Assembly: GCF_023278565.1 (NCBI RefSeq)
Contig: NC_064677.1
Span: forward strand, 5,456,001-5,520,000
Direction: 5' to 3'
Source: Colletotrichum lupini
Taxonomy: Eukaryota; Ascomycota; Sordariomycetes; Glomerellales; Glomerellaceae
Length of the DNA stretch: 64,000 bases
The notes below the pieces were generated by a model. The model made no database searches, had not been told where the DNA came from, and saw only the letters and a list, made by a program, of their open reading frames with translations. The translations under genes and the position numbers were made by a program. This document shows positions 1-14,177 of this stretch, one piece after another; within the stretch, counting starts at the first letter, position 1, and each line of letters starts with the position of its first letter.

Positions 1-3000
1 TTATATATTCTTTATATTTAAGAACGGTACGAAGTATTTAAACTTCGTTTTAAAAAGGTTTTTTATAAAACTATTAATTAATATTTTATTTATTAATATA
101 TAAAGTACTTAGAATAAACTTCTTACGTACGTTTATTATAACTATATATTTTAAATATTAATATAATATAAGTAAATTAAAATACGTTCCCTTTTTTTTA
201 TTACGAGTTTAATTATTTAATAATTATCGTAGTAAACCTTTTATATATTACTAAGCTCGAGCGAAATATTTTTAAAAAAGCGTTTAAAAACGAGTATCTT
301 TTTAGTTATATATTCTAAGCTTAGTAATTCGGCCTTTATAATTAACGTAATTATTATATTTTAACGAGCTATTTTTTAATAAATAAGGTTATTAAAAAAG
401 GAAATTATAAAACTTTATAAGGATTTTTAAGTCTCTTTATTATTTATAAATAAAACGTTATTTATAATTAATAATACCTAGCTACCCCCTAAAATCTTAA
501 AGTATATTATTAAATATTATATATAAAAAAGGTATTATATAACCTAATTTATAACAAAATAATATTAATAGGACGGGTTCGTTAAAAGTTAAAAAAGTAA
601 AATATATATAAAAGCGATATTAAACTAAATTATAATTATTATATATAATATCGATCTAACCTTTTTTTAAAAAAACTTAGTCTCGTTTAGGAATATAATC
701 CCTAAGTTCTTTTTAATTAAGACCGTTAGTAATAAGGTTATAAAAATAATAAAATTAATAAAATTAAACTTTTTAATTACCCTCTTAAAATATTAATTAT
801 AAACTAAATAAATCTTTTTATTTAGTTAATTACGAACGATTTCTTTTTTAAAATATTATAAAACTAGCCCCTAATATTTTATTTTATACTTTTTTTTAAG
901 TCCCTTAGTTATTTAATTAGCTTTATAAACATAGTTTTTATAATAAAGAACGAGGATATTATTTATATAAAAAAGAACTAGGACCTTTTTAATAAAATCT
1001 TAAAATAAATAAGGGTCCTCGCTTATAAATAAGAGACCTAGACTTTTAAAAATTAATATTAACTCTTTATATTATAATAATAGAGCGTCGCGGGCGCTAT
1101 ATAGGGCCTACTCAAATTTAATATATATTTTTAGCTTAGAAAAGCCGTTTAAAAACTCGTAAATAATAAGAGGGTTACTTAGTTTTTTAATTATATTTAA
1201 AAAAGCGTTTATAATATTATACTAATAGATTTTTAAATCGAATTAAATAGTAATAACTATAATTACTCTAAACGTCTTAATAATTAGTATTATTATATAT
1301 ATTTCTTTTAAGGAGTATTATTCTTAAAAGTCCCCCCTAACGCAGATTCTCGGTTTATAATAATTAAAGTAATTATTATTATTAAGTTTATAATTAAATA
1401 CCTATTTAAGGGGTATTAGTTTAGAAATAACTAACGCCTTATTAAGTATTTTTTAAATATTTATTTCTTTTAACTTTTAAATTTCTAACCGTACTACTTT
1501 TATAAATTAACTTTTTAAAGGTTTTAATATTTTAAAAATATCCTTTTACTTTTTTAAAGGGGTAATTACTTAATTTATATAAATTTAGTTAAATTAGACT
1601 ATAGTTAATAAAACGTACTTCGTTTTATTAATTATAATATAAACGTAATAATATAGTATTTAATACCCCTAGGTTACCTCGTTAACTACTTTTTATTAAT
1701 TAAGTATATATATATTAAAAAAAGAGTCCTAATCTCTTTTTATTTAAATATAAAAAAAGTACTACTTAAGTTACTTTTATTAACTTAAGTTTTAAATAAA
1801 TATTTTTAATAATTAGTTTTTTAATTTCTAGCTTTATTTAATATACCTATTCTCTTTTTAATTATATATATTAATTATATTAAAGTTATTAATTAGGTTA
1901 TTTATTATTCTTATTCTTTAATATAAGCTCGCTTATTAAAAAAGTTCGTTAAGGTCTAGTTAAATAAAAAGATCTTTTTTATAAGAGCTTTAAAAAGTCT
2001 CTATTTTTATTTATATATATATTACGTTTTTAATTCTTTTAATAAAAATTTAACTTCCTTTATAACCTCGTTTATAACCTTAGTTAGCTAAATAAGGTTT
2101 ATATTGAATTCTAAACTTTTAAAATCTAAGGTTAGTTTAGAAATAAATAGCTACTTACCTCGTTTATTTAAAACCGAACTAAGCTTTTTTATAGCTTTAT
2201 TTACTTTTTATAAAATAAATATAAATAATAATAACTACTCTTTATTATTAATTAATACGGCCTCTTTTTTATTTATAATTCTAAGTAATTAAAACTTAAG
2301 TTTAATTATTATAAATAGTTATTAGATCTTATTTATTATAACCCTTAACTTAAATAAATAAATTATAATTTTAATATTATTTTTTAAATAAAAAGCTATT
2401 TTATTAAACGTTTCATTTTAAATAATAATAATTTTTAAAAACGAGAGGATTTAGATTTTATATAAGTTATAAGCGTTTAGTACGTAACTTACGAAGTACT
2501 TAATATATCCCTTTTACTTTACTTTAAAACGTCTTTTATTAATTCCTTTTTTATAGTCCTTTTTAAAAAAGTACGCTCTATAGTTATATATATACGTCTA
2601 CCCTTAATAAAAATATAGATTATAAATAAGCTTTAGTATATTTATTAGTTATTATTACTAAAAATAATAAGTAAACTAAACTTTTTTAATTTAAATTAAT
2701 AATAGCTAATTAATACGTTACTTAGGGCTAATATTATATAAATAAACTATAACTAATATAGCTTTTACTTAAAGTTCGTTTAGTAAGCTAGTTATTAATA
2801 TTATACTAATTACTTTATTAATAATTTTCTAATTAGCTCGTTCCCCTCTTTTATTTAGTTCTTTTATATATAAAAAAGTAGTTTTTAAGTCTATTCTTAA
2901 CTCCCGTACCTATATTTAAAAATAAGTTTTATTATTAATTATAATTACTATACGTTCTACGTTTTATTAAATTTTATAAATAGCTACGCCCTTTTATATA

Positions 3001-3225
3001 CGTACTTATTATTGAAAAAAGTATAAGACCCTAAATATTATATTATAAGTCTTTATAACTTATAAAAAAATAAAAATCTTATTTAAATACTCGTTTTTAA
3101 TTAATATTAACTACTTATTTCGTTTATAAGTTAATAAATAGTTAAAAAGGTCTTATAAAATTTTATAATAAGGTTAAGTTATTTTTGATTTTAAAATACG
3201 TTATAAAATAATCTATTTTATATAA
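1..3225. repeat. RIP-mutated repeat block, unclassified
   Basis: The sequence is extremely AT-rich with stops in every frame. The first 180 bases contain five CpG but no CpA and no TpG, the expected result of RIP converting CpA to TpA on both strands. No gene, tRNA or rRNA could be seen. A 62-codon open frame near 2104-2292 is low-complexity and looks like chance. This is presumably decayed transposon sequence. I could not assign a family because no LTR pair or TIR was found. Confidence 0.75.
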
Positions 3226-5102
3226 ATAGTTATATAATATTAATATTTTAAATAGTAAAAACGTATAGAGTAAAAGGGACTCTCGCGGTACGGTGCTTTA
3301 GAAAAACTATTAATATTTATAAAAGTAATATAAGATACCTCTTTTAATTAAGTTAATATAGTTTTAATTAATAGAGCTACGGCTAAGAGAAAGAGGATCG
3401 TATTAACTAAATTAGAAAAGTAAACTTCTTAATCGTTTTATATTATTACGTATAAAAATAAATTATTAAAAAGGCTTTAGTTCGATCTTAAAAAGTATAT
3501 ATATAATTAAAATAAAAATCCGTATTACTAAGCTCTTATCTCTAATCGGGGCCCTTCTTTTTATATTTTACTCCGATTAGCTCTCCTATAGATCCCTAGA
3601 CTTAATTAGTTTTAAAAAGGACCGCTAGGACTAATTACCCTACCCTATTTTAATAGTTTAATCCTTTAATCCTTATTTCCTAAGTAGTTAAAACGAGCTT
3701 CTTAAGTACTATTAGCGCAAAATAATTAAATTTAAAATATTAAAGCTAGGCTATATCTAATTAGTCGTTTTTTAACTAATATAAGAAACGTAAGTACTAA
3801 GCGCTATATATTAAAATTATATTAATAAATAAAAACTAATTTTTAAATAAAAAATAGAACGAATAGGGCTTATATTTTAAAAAACCTAAATTAACTTTTT
3901 TCTTAAGCTATTTAATAATAACATTCCTAAATTTATTACTAAACTCAAGAGTATAATGAAAACCCAAGTACTAAATATTAATTTTTTAAAAAAGAGCTTT
4001 TAATATAACGTTTATATAAAAGTTCTTAATAAAACTAATATTATAAAGAATAAAGTATTTTATCCTAAGCCCCTTTAGTTTTATAAAAATATTCTATATA
4101 ATCCTCGTTCCCTTAATAATAATAAAATAAGAGGCCATTTTAAAATTTATATTTTCTAAGCTATTACTTTATTAAATAAAATCCGGTTTTAAAAATAATT
4201 AGTTATTAACGAGGTAAATAATATTATAATTATTTATAATTATATTTTTAAAAAAGAGGTATAGGTTAGTAAAAGGGATAAAAAAGATAATAAGATTACT
4301 ATTCCTATTCCCCCCCGTACTTAACTTAGAAAGTAAATTAATATTAATAATTATAGCTATAATATTTAAAAAGTAAGTTCCTTTAGAGTTTTTTTTATTA
4401 CTTAGCTTATTAGTTTTAATTATCTTTTTAAAGCGACCTTGGTTATTATTACTTTATTTAAAAAAGGGGTTTTATATAAATCTAGCCTTTTTAAATAAGG
4501 TTAATATAAAAGTTAATATACTTTTTTTAGTTTAAATAAAAAATTATCTTCTAAGCTTCGTTATTACTTAGCTAAATATATTCTAACTTCGTTTTATTTA
4601 TTAAAATAAGCTCTATTTCTATATAGTTTATTAACTTTTAGTAATAGGTCCCTTTATAAAAATAGTTAATAAACAAGTTAGGAGTTATTTTGTTCTATTT
4701 AAGGGAATTTAAATAACTTATTAATATTATAAATATTATAAAAGTTTATTTATAACTCTTATTATATACTACTTTTTTATATATAAAGTCGTCAAAAATC
4801 TTAGTATAATACCTTATATTAAAAACCGCATCCCTTTTTTATTTTAATTTAACAATTTTAGCGAGCTTTTAATTAAACCAATTTAAAATAAAATAACGTA
4901 TAATTATATAAAAAAATATTTTTAAAATAAAAATACCCTAGACTTTAAATAGCTTAAGTTATGTTATTTAATAATAAGCTAAAAAAAAGTCTTTAATCTA
5001 AGTTAAGAAGCTAATACTAAAGTTCGCTCTATTTATAATTACGTTAAATTCTTTTTTTATAATTATAAGCGAACTAAAGTCGCTTAGTATATATTTTTAT
5101 TT

Positions 5103-6255
5103 CCCTCTGACGGAGCAATCCGCCGGGGCCGTACCGTGTATTACGTATTAAAGAAAACTAGGTATATTACGCTCTATACCTAATTACTAATTAAAACAGC
5201 TCCTAACTTTCCGCCGCCTACCTATAGGGCGAGCTTTATTTATTCTAACGCACATAAGACCTCTTAGTACTAGCCCGCATAAGTAGCTAGGTCTAATATA
5301 ATCTATTCTTTTATATAAGTATTATTATTACCTAGGGGGTCCTATAAGAGCTATTTAAAGTACTAGCTTATCGCCCTAACCTTATATACCTCCGGCCCGT
5401 TTATTATAACTATTATAACTAAGCTAGCGTTAATATACTAGATCTTAATATCCGTATTAGCCTAGCTATTTACAGCGCTTATAATATTACTTAGCTAAAT
5501 TCCGTACTATTAAAAAGTACTTTACTACTTCTTAAGTATACTTACGTTAGCTACGATAGCTATAGCGTCGAGCTAGCCGAGGGCGCCTAGCCCGAGAGGG
5601 GCAGACTTATTAACGGGCATCTTTAGCCTACTAATTACTAACTATATACTAAGAGAGTAGGTTCTCGTCGAGGTAGTATTTTAACTAGCTAACCTCTTAA
5701 CTAGTTATCTAACTAGCTATCTAGGTAGTAGTTTATATATTAATAGGTTTGTTTAGTAGATTTATTTAGTAGATTTATTTAGTGGATTTATTTAGTAGAT
5801 TTGTTTAGTTTAAATAGAGAGTAGCTTTAGGTAATATTAAAAGCGATAAGGATAGAAAGAATCTTTGCGAGCTCTAAAGAGCAATAGATATTAGCCTATT
5901 TAGCCCTTTTTCTAAAAACCTCTACGTTGCTATTAAAGTTTAGAACCTCTACGGTTAAGGAAGGCCGCCTCTAACTATTGCGGCCGACTATAGCGGCCGA
6001 CTATTATAGCTAATTATTATAGCCGACCTTTACTATCGACCTTTTTAACCGGCGCCGCTGCAAGGCAGCTTACTTATCCTAAATTAAATAGCGGTTTTCG
6101 TATCGAAATTACTATATTACGTTAAGTACGTACTTAGGATATATTGCGCGTATTATATAATTAAAAAGTATACTATATCGTATAATTTCCTTTAAAAGCG
6201 TAATCCCGTTAAGGTCGATCTTTTATACTTATAAAGCCGGAAAAAAAACCACTAC
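5103..6255 (-). mobile_element. Element Q copy a (1153 bp, non-autonomous)
   Basis: This is the most GC-retaining copy in the first block. Read on the minus strand it starts GTAGTGGTTTTTTTTCCGG and ends CGGAGCAATCC-type sequence before GGG. It is flanked by a perfect 14 bp direct repeat, ATATATTTTTATTT, at 5089-5102 and 6256-6269. There are no terminal inverted repeats, no LTRs and no coding frame. It contains a 13 bp tandem array (about 5749-5810). The same ends recur in the copies at 12125-13197, 21491-22632 and 23582-24627, so this is a full-length unit rather than a truncated fragment. Confidence 0.75.
5749..5810. repeat. 13 bp tandem repeat inside element Q
   Basis: About five copies of a unit close to TTATTTAGTAGAT occur in tandem. 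The reverse-complement array is present in the Q copy at 21491-22632 (around 21945-22010), and shorter versions are in other copies, so the array belongs to the element and varies in copy number. Confidence 0.7.
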
Positions 6256-7640
6256 ATATATTTTTATTTAAAAACCCGGATTATAATATAAAAAGAGTAA
6301 TCTAAAAAATTAATAAGCTCCTCTTTTATATCCTCTAAGACTTTTTAAATAATTATAAAAGAGATCTAGCGATTTATTAATTTATATAATCTCTTTCTTT
6401 ATAAATAAGAGATCGTTTTAAATACGGTTTACTAAATAAAAAAGGCATATTCCTTAATAAAACGTACTTAATTCGCTATTATAGTTTTTAATTTTATTAA
6501 AGTAACTAGTTATTTAATTTAATCGTTTTTACTTAAGGGTTTAATTATAGCCTCGTTTTCGTAATTACTTAGTTTATTATTAAATAAACTCTTTAAACTT
6601 TTATTAATATTCGGTCGAGGCCGTTTTATATATTTAATTTTAAATAGTATTTTATATCTTAAGGTACTCTTTAATTAAAAAAATAGACTTAATAAAAAGT
6701 AACGGATTTAATAAGGAAATAAGGTTATTTAAGTTTAGTAAGTCCTAGACGTTTTTTAACTAGGCCTTAACTTATAAAATAAGGTACTATTTAAACTAGT
6801 TTTATTAATAATTAAGCTTTTACTTAGGAATATTAGTAATTTCTTTAAAAAATATTAGTTCGTTTAAAAATAAAATTTAATAAACGTAATAAGGGGTAAA
6901 TAATATTATAAAAAAGGATATAATAAACTATAGTCCTTAAAAATAACCTTTTAATAAAAGTATAGGGGTTTAAGTTAGAACTAGGTTTATAATTATTATA
7001 AAGTTATTATAAGGGTATTAATATATATAAAAAGAACGGTTATTTATTAAAAATAGAAAATAAGTATAAAGCTCGCTCTAATATAAAGAATATGAGCGAA
7101 GTAGGCCTTAGTAATTATATAACCGAGGTTACGTAACGTGCGGTAAGGCTATAAATAGTTAAAGCTATTACGATAGTATTTTTATTACGTACTTTAATGA
7201 AACTTTATAACTAATTATAACTAGCTATAGCTATTATTAAATACTAACGACCCCGCTATTATAATACATTAATCGCCCTCTAAATAGCTAAAAACTACCC
7301 TTTACTTTTTACTTTATTTAATAACTTTAGAATATCTCTTTTAGTCTATTTTAGTTTATTTTTATATTATATTTTTAAAATATTAATAGTATTCTAAAGT
7401 AAGTTAGGTATTTCGAGGCTATTATATTATATAAACTAGGTACTAGTTAAGGTAATAGCTATATCGATATATATTTTTCCGATTTTTGAGTTAATAATAT
7501 CTAATCCGTATTCCCTAAGACGATCGTACTATAGTTCGGGGTCTTTTAGTATAATACTTCTATTAAAAAAGTCCTAGGGGTTAATAATAACTAGGCGTCT
7601 CGGTATTTCGATAGTATGTATTTAAGGTAGACGATTTAAT

Positions 7641-7728
7641 AGCGATAGTAATAGGGCGATAGCGATAGGGCGATAGCGACAGGGTAATAGTAATAGGTTA
7701 ATAGCGATAGGACGATAGCGATAGACGG
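7641..7728. repeat. GCGATAGG-type minisatellite
   Basis: A short array of degenerate units (gcgataggg, gcgatagcg, gcgacaggg and similar) lies inside the RIP-mutated block. Units are 8-15 bp with no spacer of constant length, so it is not a CRISPR array. Confidence 0.6.
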
Positions 7729-8103
7729 TAAGGGAAGTAGCGTTTTTCAACTTTAATAAAGGAAACGAGGTAACGAATATGTATATATACGAGTAAAGTT
7801 AAAAGTGTAGTAGATATTAATAAGGTTAGTATTATTTTTAATAACGGTAACGAGGGTATCTTTAATATTATATTATTAAGTAGTAAACTTAGCTAAGTAA
7901 GTAGCTTATAAAGTAGTAGCGTCGGGTACTTAATATTATTATTAATAATTCGTAGTTATAAACTTTATAAAAAGGAAAGTTAAAAAGGTAAAAAATGTAA
8001 AAATAATAGTTTATTAAAATAGTAGGAACATTTATTAATATTATATATTAATACTATATAATCGATATTAAGAACCGCTTGAGTAATTACTAAAAAAAAC
8101 AAA

Positions 8104-8425
8104 ATAATAAATTATATAGTTTATTTAACTTATTTATTAATTTATAGTTTAAACTAATTAATTAATAATTAAATTCCATTATTATAAATTAGTAAAGTAT
8201 TTTATATATAAAAAAGACGACTGTTTTAAATAAGATATAATAAAAGAATCGTACTACTTAACTTTATAAAAGATAGATAATAAAATATAAATCTTTATAA
8301 TAAAACGAAATAAAAAAGTCGTAAAATTTAATTATTTATAAAAAGCCGACGTTAATTATATTAAAATAACTAAGTTATTTATTTTTATATTCTATTTTTA
8401 CTAACTACTTAGGTAGTTCTTAATA
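8104..8425 (+). mobile_element. Fragment of copia family A (LTR part plus 5' interior)
   Basis: Bases 8104-8165 resemble the 3' part of the family A LTR in sense orientation. The following bases (CTAATTAATTAATAATTAAAT onward, then a stretch with AAAAAAGACGAC) match the interior next to the 3'-side LTR of A1 and A2 read on the minus strand. It is heavily RIP-mutated and truncated, with no partner LTR identified. Confidence 0.45.
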
Positions 8426-8659
8426 TTAATTATATAATATTAATATATAGTAAAAACGTATAGGGTATAAGGGACTCTCGTAGTATAGTACTTTAAAAGA
8501 ACTATTAATACTTTAAAAGAACTATTAATACTTATGAAAGTAATATAAAATACCTCCTTCGATTAGCTTAATACGGCCTTAATTAACTAAGTTATTACTA
8601 AAGGATTAAGAATAATATTAACTAGATTAAAAGAATATACTTCTTAATCGTTTTATATA

Positions 8660-9654
8660 ATAGTTTTTCTCTAACTTTATAAGCGCAGAAGATCGACCTT
8701 AACGGGATTACGCTTTTAAAAGAAATTATATAATACGGTATACTTTTTAACTATATAATATATATAATATACTCTAAGTACGCGCTTAACGTAATATAGT
8801 AATTTTAATATAAAAACTACTATATAATTTAAAATAAGTAAGCTACCCTACGGTAGTACTAACTAAAAAGGTCGATAATAAAAATTAGTTATAAAAGTTA
8901 AAAGCGGCCCTTAACCATAGAGGTTCTAAACATTAATAATAATATAAAAGCTTTTTTAAAAAAAGGGCTAAAAGGGCTAATATCTAGCTACTTTTTAGAG
9001 CTCGTAAAGATTCCTTTTATTCTTATTACTTTTAATATTACCTAAAGCTCTATTTAAACTAAATAAATTTACTAAATAAACTTATTAAACAAACTTATTA
9101 ATATATAAACTACTACCTCGTTAAGAACTTACTTTTTTAATATATAGTTAGTAACTAGCGGGCTAGGACTCTTTAAAAATGCCCCTTAATAAGTCCCCCC
9201 CTCTAAGGCTCGATAAATTCTTAGGCCCCCTCGACGCCCTAGTTATCGTAGCTAATATAAGTATATTTAAAAAGTAATATAATACTTTTTAATAATACGG
9301 AATCTAGCTAAGTAATAATACGAACGCTATAAATAGCCGGGCTAATATAAATATTAAGATTTAGTATATTAATATTAGTTTAGAAATTATATTTTATAGA
9401 GCTAGAAATCTTTTTAATACGGGCTATATTATAAATATAAAAGAATATATAAAGGGTTGTTTAATTTTTAATAAAAAGGAGTATATAATACGAGATCTAG
9501 CTACTTATGCGGGCTAGTATTAAGAGGTCTTATATAGATTAAAATAGGTATAGCTCGCTTTTTAAATAGCTAGAAATAATAAAAGGTTAGGAGCTATTTT
9601 AATTAATAATTAGGTATAGAACGTAATATACTTAGTCTTTTTTAATATATAATA
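8660..9654 (+). mobile_element. Element Q copy b, 5' and middle part (split by a MULE)
   Basis: The sequence from 8660 onward aligns by eye with the GTAGTGG...CTTTATAAGC...GATCGACC start of element Q and continues to 9654. There it is interrupted by the MULE at 9655-14177. The last part resumes at 14178-14222 (ATATACGGTACGGCCCCGG then AGATTACTTCG). The five bases ATAGT at 8660-8664 duplicate 3226-3230, so element C apparently inserted five bases into this Q copy. Its own 14 bp target duplication could not be found. Confidence 0.6.
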
Positions 9655-12600
9655 GGAATTAATATACGGGCGTCGTAAATTAATATACGAGCGTCGCTCT
9701 TATATAGGCGTTGCTATTTTATTTTTTAATTAGTTTAACAAAAATTATTAGTATAATTTAATTTTGCTAAATATTTATAAAGTATCTTAAGCCTTTATTC
9801 CTTTACTCCTTTTATACTTAGGTTATATTATTAAGTCTTAAAATTTAACTTATAATATTTATTTATAATAGTTTTTATAATTAAAATTAAAGACGTTCCC
9901 TAAGGCTAATTTTGAAATAATACCCTTATTAAGAGACGTTTCCTTTTATAAAAACGACTATTAATTAATTATAGCTTTTTATTATTATCTAATTAATTAT
10001 TATTATTTCCCTCTTTAAAAAGTAGCTACTTTAGTATTAACTAATTCTATAAAATTAGTAATTTTAAAAAGTAGCGCGACCTTATTACCGAGCTCTTAAC
10101 TAGTATATTATAAAATATACGACTTTTTATAAATATTTACCTTAGTATAGAGCTTATATTATATTTTATTTACTATTCTTCTAAAAAAATAATAAAAACT
10201 TAGTAAACTACCCTTTTATAACTTTTTTTAAAATATAACCCCTCTCTCCCTAATAAATAGTTTTAATAACCTTTTTATTTTATAATAAAGTAGTTTAGTA
10301 ATACTCTTTAGCTTATTAAATAGGTTATTAAAACTAATTAATAATTAATAATAGTACTACTTTAATAATAAAAATATATTTATTAATAATAATAAATATA
10401 GGGTCCCTAAGTTAACTTATTATTTTATTTACCCCTATAGCTATTTTTTACTTAAAACGAAACGTTTTTTTAAACTATAACCTCTTATTATACTCTAAAT
10501 AACCGATCCTCTTTTTTTTTATAACCTAAATCCTAAACTTATTAATTCTTAGTAATTTAGAATAAATTTATAATACCCTTTTTAATTAAGTTAATAATTT
10601 TATAAAAGCTAATAAATTTAGTATTATAAAACGAAATAAATATAAAGCTCGAGGCCAAATTATTTAATATATTTTGTAATATAATTAGTTTAGCGAGCTT
10701 AGGCTTATATAAAGTATTAGTATTTAATAATATAAGTTTTATAAATACGATTATAAATAATAAATTATTACCGAGGCTTAAGAAGAGGATAAGTAGTTAT
10801 TATATTATTATTTAGACCCTTAATATAATTAATATAATTATAGCTTTAGTTTTAAAGCCTTTATATATTTTTTATATTATAAGCTTATTAAAGTAATTAA
10901 GGATATTATTAAAACTATAAACTAACGAGTTAGGATTCGGGCTTGCGATATACGTATTATTATTTAAAAATAGTTCCTAAAGTCCTTATTTACTTAGCGA
11001 GATATTTATAATACTAGGGCTCGTATAAACTAAGAGAAACTAACTAAATACTTATTAATTATAGTATTAATTAAGCTATTTAATAAGCGAAATATTTTAT
11101 ATATAATAAAATAAGTAAATAACGAACTAAACTACTTTATTAGCTTTATCTAGACCTTTTTTTACTATTTTTAAATATAAAAGCGATTCCCTAAAGTAAT
11201 TGGCTTTAATAATATTTATAATATTAATCGCTTTAAGCTCCCTCTTTTTTAAATTATTAAATAGACCTACTTTAAATCTATTTATAACGCTACGTTCGGC
11301 CTTATTAATAATAAGAAACTAGAGGGTTTTTAGTTTTTCTTAATAAGTATTTACTAATTTATAAATTAATACTTAGTCCGTTACCCTACTATTATTATTA
11401 TAAACTACGATAAATAAATAAAGGCTATACTAAATAAGTAGTTCCCGGACGTTTAATAATAACTTTATATTTATTATATTAATTTTAATATTATACTTAG
11501 GGCTAAGTAGAAGTAGGTTAAGGACCGTAGCTATAATAATAATAATAATAAGTTTGATAATAAAGGATATTAATTATTAATATAAGTAATAGCTATACTA
11601 AGTAATAAAAATAAGGCTTATATTAATATACTTATTAATAAGCCCCCCTCTTATACGTAGTATAAAGTTTTTATAATATAAAAGCTTATTATTTTTATTA
11701 AAACTAAGTATATTTTTAAAAAAGCCTAGACTAAGCTCTTTAAAAAGTTTAATAACTAATACCTAATTCTCTAGTATTTTTACGTAATATACTTATTTTT
11801 AAGAATATAATAGGCCCGTTATTTTATTTAAAAATACTAGAACTTTAGTACTCGTATTATTTCTAATACTAAGTTAAGTAATAATAATATTAAGGGTTAT
11901 TTTTTAAATAATCTTAGTTATTTATATCGGCTTATTAACGTTATATAAAATATAATTAGTAATTAAGAGCTATGTTTTTACTAAGTTTATATAAAGGATA
12001 AGGTATTTATAAACTAAGAATATATAAGTACTCGTTTTAAGTACCTAAGCGAACTTCGAATAATATCTTTTTTAAAATATCTTATTTTAATTAGGACGTA
12101 AGGCTAGTTTATAAAAAAGGTAATCCCCCCGATAGAGCAATCCGCCGGGGCCGTACTATATATTACGTATTAAAGAAAACTAAGTATATTACGCTCTATA
12201 CTTAATTACTAATTAAAATAGTAGTTAACTAACTCGACTATTATTTTCTTTTTATTAATAGCTCCTAACCTTCCCCTACTTATCTAAAGAGCGAGCTATA
12301 CTTACTTTAATATATATAAAACCTTTTAATACTAACTTATATAAGTAGTTAAATTTTATATTATATACTCCTTTTTATTAAGGGTTAGGGGGCCCCTTAT
12401 ATATTCTTTTATATTTATAATATAGCTTATATTAAAAGGATTTATAGCTTTATAAAATATAATTTCTAAATTAATATTAATATATTAAATCTTAACGTCC
12501 GTATTAGCCCGGTTATTTATAGCGTTCGTACTATTACTTAATTAAATTCCGTATTATTAAAAAGTATTTTACTAATCCTTAGTTATATTTATATTAACTA

Positions 12601-14177
12601 CAATAGTTATAGCGTTAAGCTAACTAAAGAGGGCGCCTAGCTTAAGAAGAGTAAACATATTAACGGGTATTTTTAAAGAGTTCTAGCCCACTAATTACTA
12701 ACTATATACTAAAAAAGTAATAATTTATATATTAATAAGTTTATTTAGTAAATTTATTTAATTTAAATAGAGAGTAGTTTTAAGTAATATTAAAAGCGAT
12801 AAGGATAAAAAAAATCTTTACGAGCTCTAGTATAAATAATAAATATTAGCCTATTTAGCCCTTTTTTTTAAAAACCTCTACGTTATTATTAAAGTTTAGA
12901 ACCTCTATAATTAAAAAAGGCCGCTTCTAACTATTATAGCTAACTATTTTAGCTAACTATTATAGCTAACCTCTATTATTAACCTTTCTAGCTAGTATTA
13001 CTATAAAGTAGCTTACTTATCCCGAATTATATAGCGGTTTTTATATTAAAATTACTATATTACGTTAAGTATATACTTAGGGTATATTATATATATTATA
13101 TAATTAAAAAGTATACCGTATTATATAATTTCTTTTAAAAGCGTAATCCCGTTAAGGTCGATTTTTTATACTTATAAAGTCGGAAAAAAACTACTATATA
13201 AAAAAGGTAATACTATTTAATAAGAGGCTATTTTTAAAACCCCTCGGATTTTATAGTTTAGACTATACTATTTTAATTAAGCTAAGTATCTTATATTATT
13301 ACAAGATTTATTTTAAAATATCAAATTTAGCTATTTTTAATAAGTAAGAAGTATACCCTTAGTAACGTTTTTAAAAAACGGTTTCTTTAGATCTATATTA
13401 CTAAATCCTTAACCTTAAGATTATTATATCCTTTTATAATAAGCTAAAGAATATAGTATAGCCTATTTTATTATAACTAGCCTTATTTAAAAAAAAACTA
13501 GTTAGTTAGTTAAGTTCGTACTACTTATAATAACTAAGGCACTAATAATAAAAAGCGAGGCTACTTATTTAAAAATAAAAATAAGTTAACGCTAGCTAAG
13601 CTTATAAAAAAAATAAGTTAGCTAAGTTAAAGCTAAATATCGAGCTTATTTTAATAATAAATAAAGAGCTAGTTTAGTATTTTTAATAAAAAGATAATAA
13701 CGGAGAATTATATAAATAAATAGCTAATATAGCTTAATATTTAAAAAAAAAAACGGAGTTAATAAAAAGTAGTTTATAATAATAATAAATTATTATAACT
13801 ACGTTAAAAGAAGTAATTAAGTAAACGTTACTATAATTTATTTTTTATACATTTTAAATATATAATAAAAAGAAGCTTTACTTATTTAAAATTTATAAAA
13901 GCTTAGATTACTAACTTATTTAAGATTTATAAATTTTAAATAAGTAATATAATAGTTCTAAATAAGTACGTAAATTATAATAGTATTTTTATTTTTAAAA
14001 ATCTTAAACTAGAGCTTAAGTTAAAGAGGATAGTAAGAATAGCTATATTAATATAGTTACCCTTATTACTTTTATAGGGAGGTACTATTTTTTTAGACTA
14101 ATTAAAAAATAGAATAGCAACGCTTATATAAGAGTAATACCCGTATATTAATTTACGACGCCCGTATATTAATTCCT
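9655..14177 (+). mobile_element. Mutator-like DNA transposon (MULE), RIP-degenerate
   Basis: Terminal inverted repeats of about 80 bp lie at 9655-9735 and 14096-14176; both read GGAATTAATATACGGGCGTC from the outside. A 9 bp duplication, TATATAATA, flanks them (9646-9654 and 14178-14186), the size typical of MULEs. Frame-readable remnants of a transposase lie on the plus strand: 11226-11249 encodes NRFKLPLF, preceded by a Y-N remnant, matching the conserved N-R-x-x-L-P-L block of MULE transposases. Removing the nested Q element (12125-13197) and its duplication leaves about 3.4 kb, close to the published size of the fungal MULE Hop (about 3.3 kb, roughly 100 bp TIRs). The coding region is destroyed by RIP. 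Confidence 0.75.
12125..13197 (-). mobile_element. Element Q copy c, nested in the MULE
   Basis: On the plus strand it runs from CCCCCCGATAGAGCAATCCG to GGAAAAAAACTACTAT, which is element Q in reverse with C-to-T changes. A perfect 14 bp duplication, ATAAAAAAGGTAAT, flanks it (12111-12124 and 13198-13211). It is 1073 bp long. Confidence 0.75.

Larger units (their letters stand above)
3231..8659. mobile_element. LTR-retrotransposon-like element C, RIP-degenerate
   Basis: Direct terminal repeats lie at 3231-3442 (212 bp) and 8431-8659 (229 bp). The second is longer mainly because a roughly 20 bp segment near 8506-8545 is tandemly duplicated. Both start TATATAATATTAAT and end CTTAATCGTTTTATA. 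The 5 bases ATAGT occur directly before the first repeat (3226-3230) and directly after the second (8660-8664), as expected for a target-site duplication. The interior is RIP-mutated with no open frame. It holds a nested Q element (5103-6255) and sequence related to the 5' end of copia family A (about 8104-8425). Without the nested Q it is about 4.3 kb. The superfamily is not determined. Confidence 0.55.

Noticed and set aside
2104..2292. 62-codon open frame in the first AT block
   Set aside because: Low-complexity, Asn/Leu/Phe-rich and surrounded by stop-ridden RIP-mutated sequence, with no family features; chance opening.
5749..7728. Short tandem arrays as a CRISPR-like structure
   Set aside because: Units are 8-15 bp and contiguous, without constant repeats and unique spacers, and the genome is eukaryotic.
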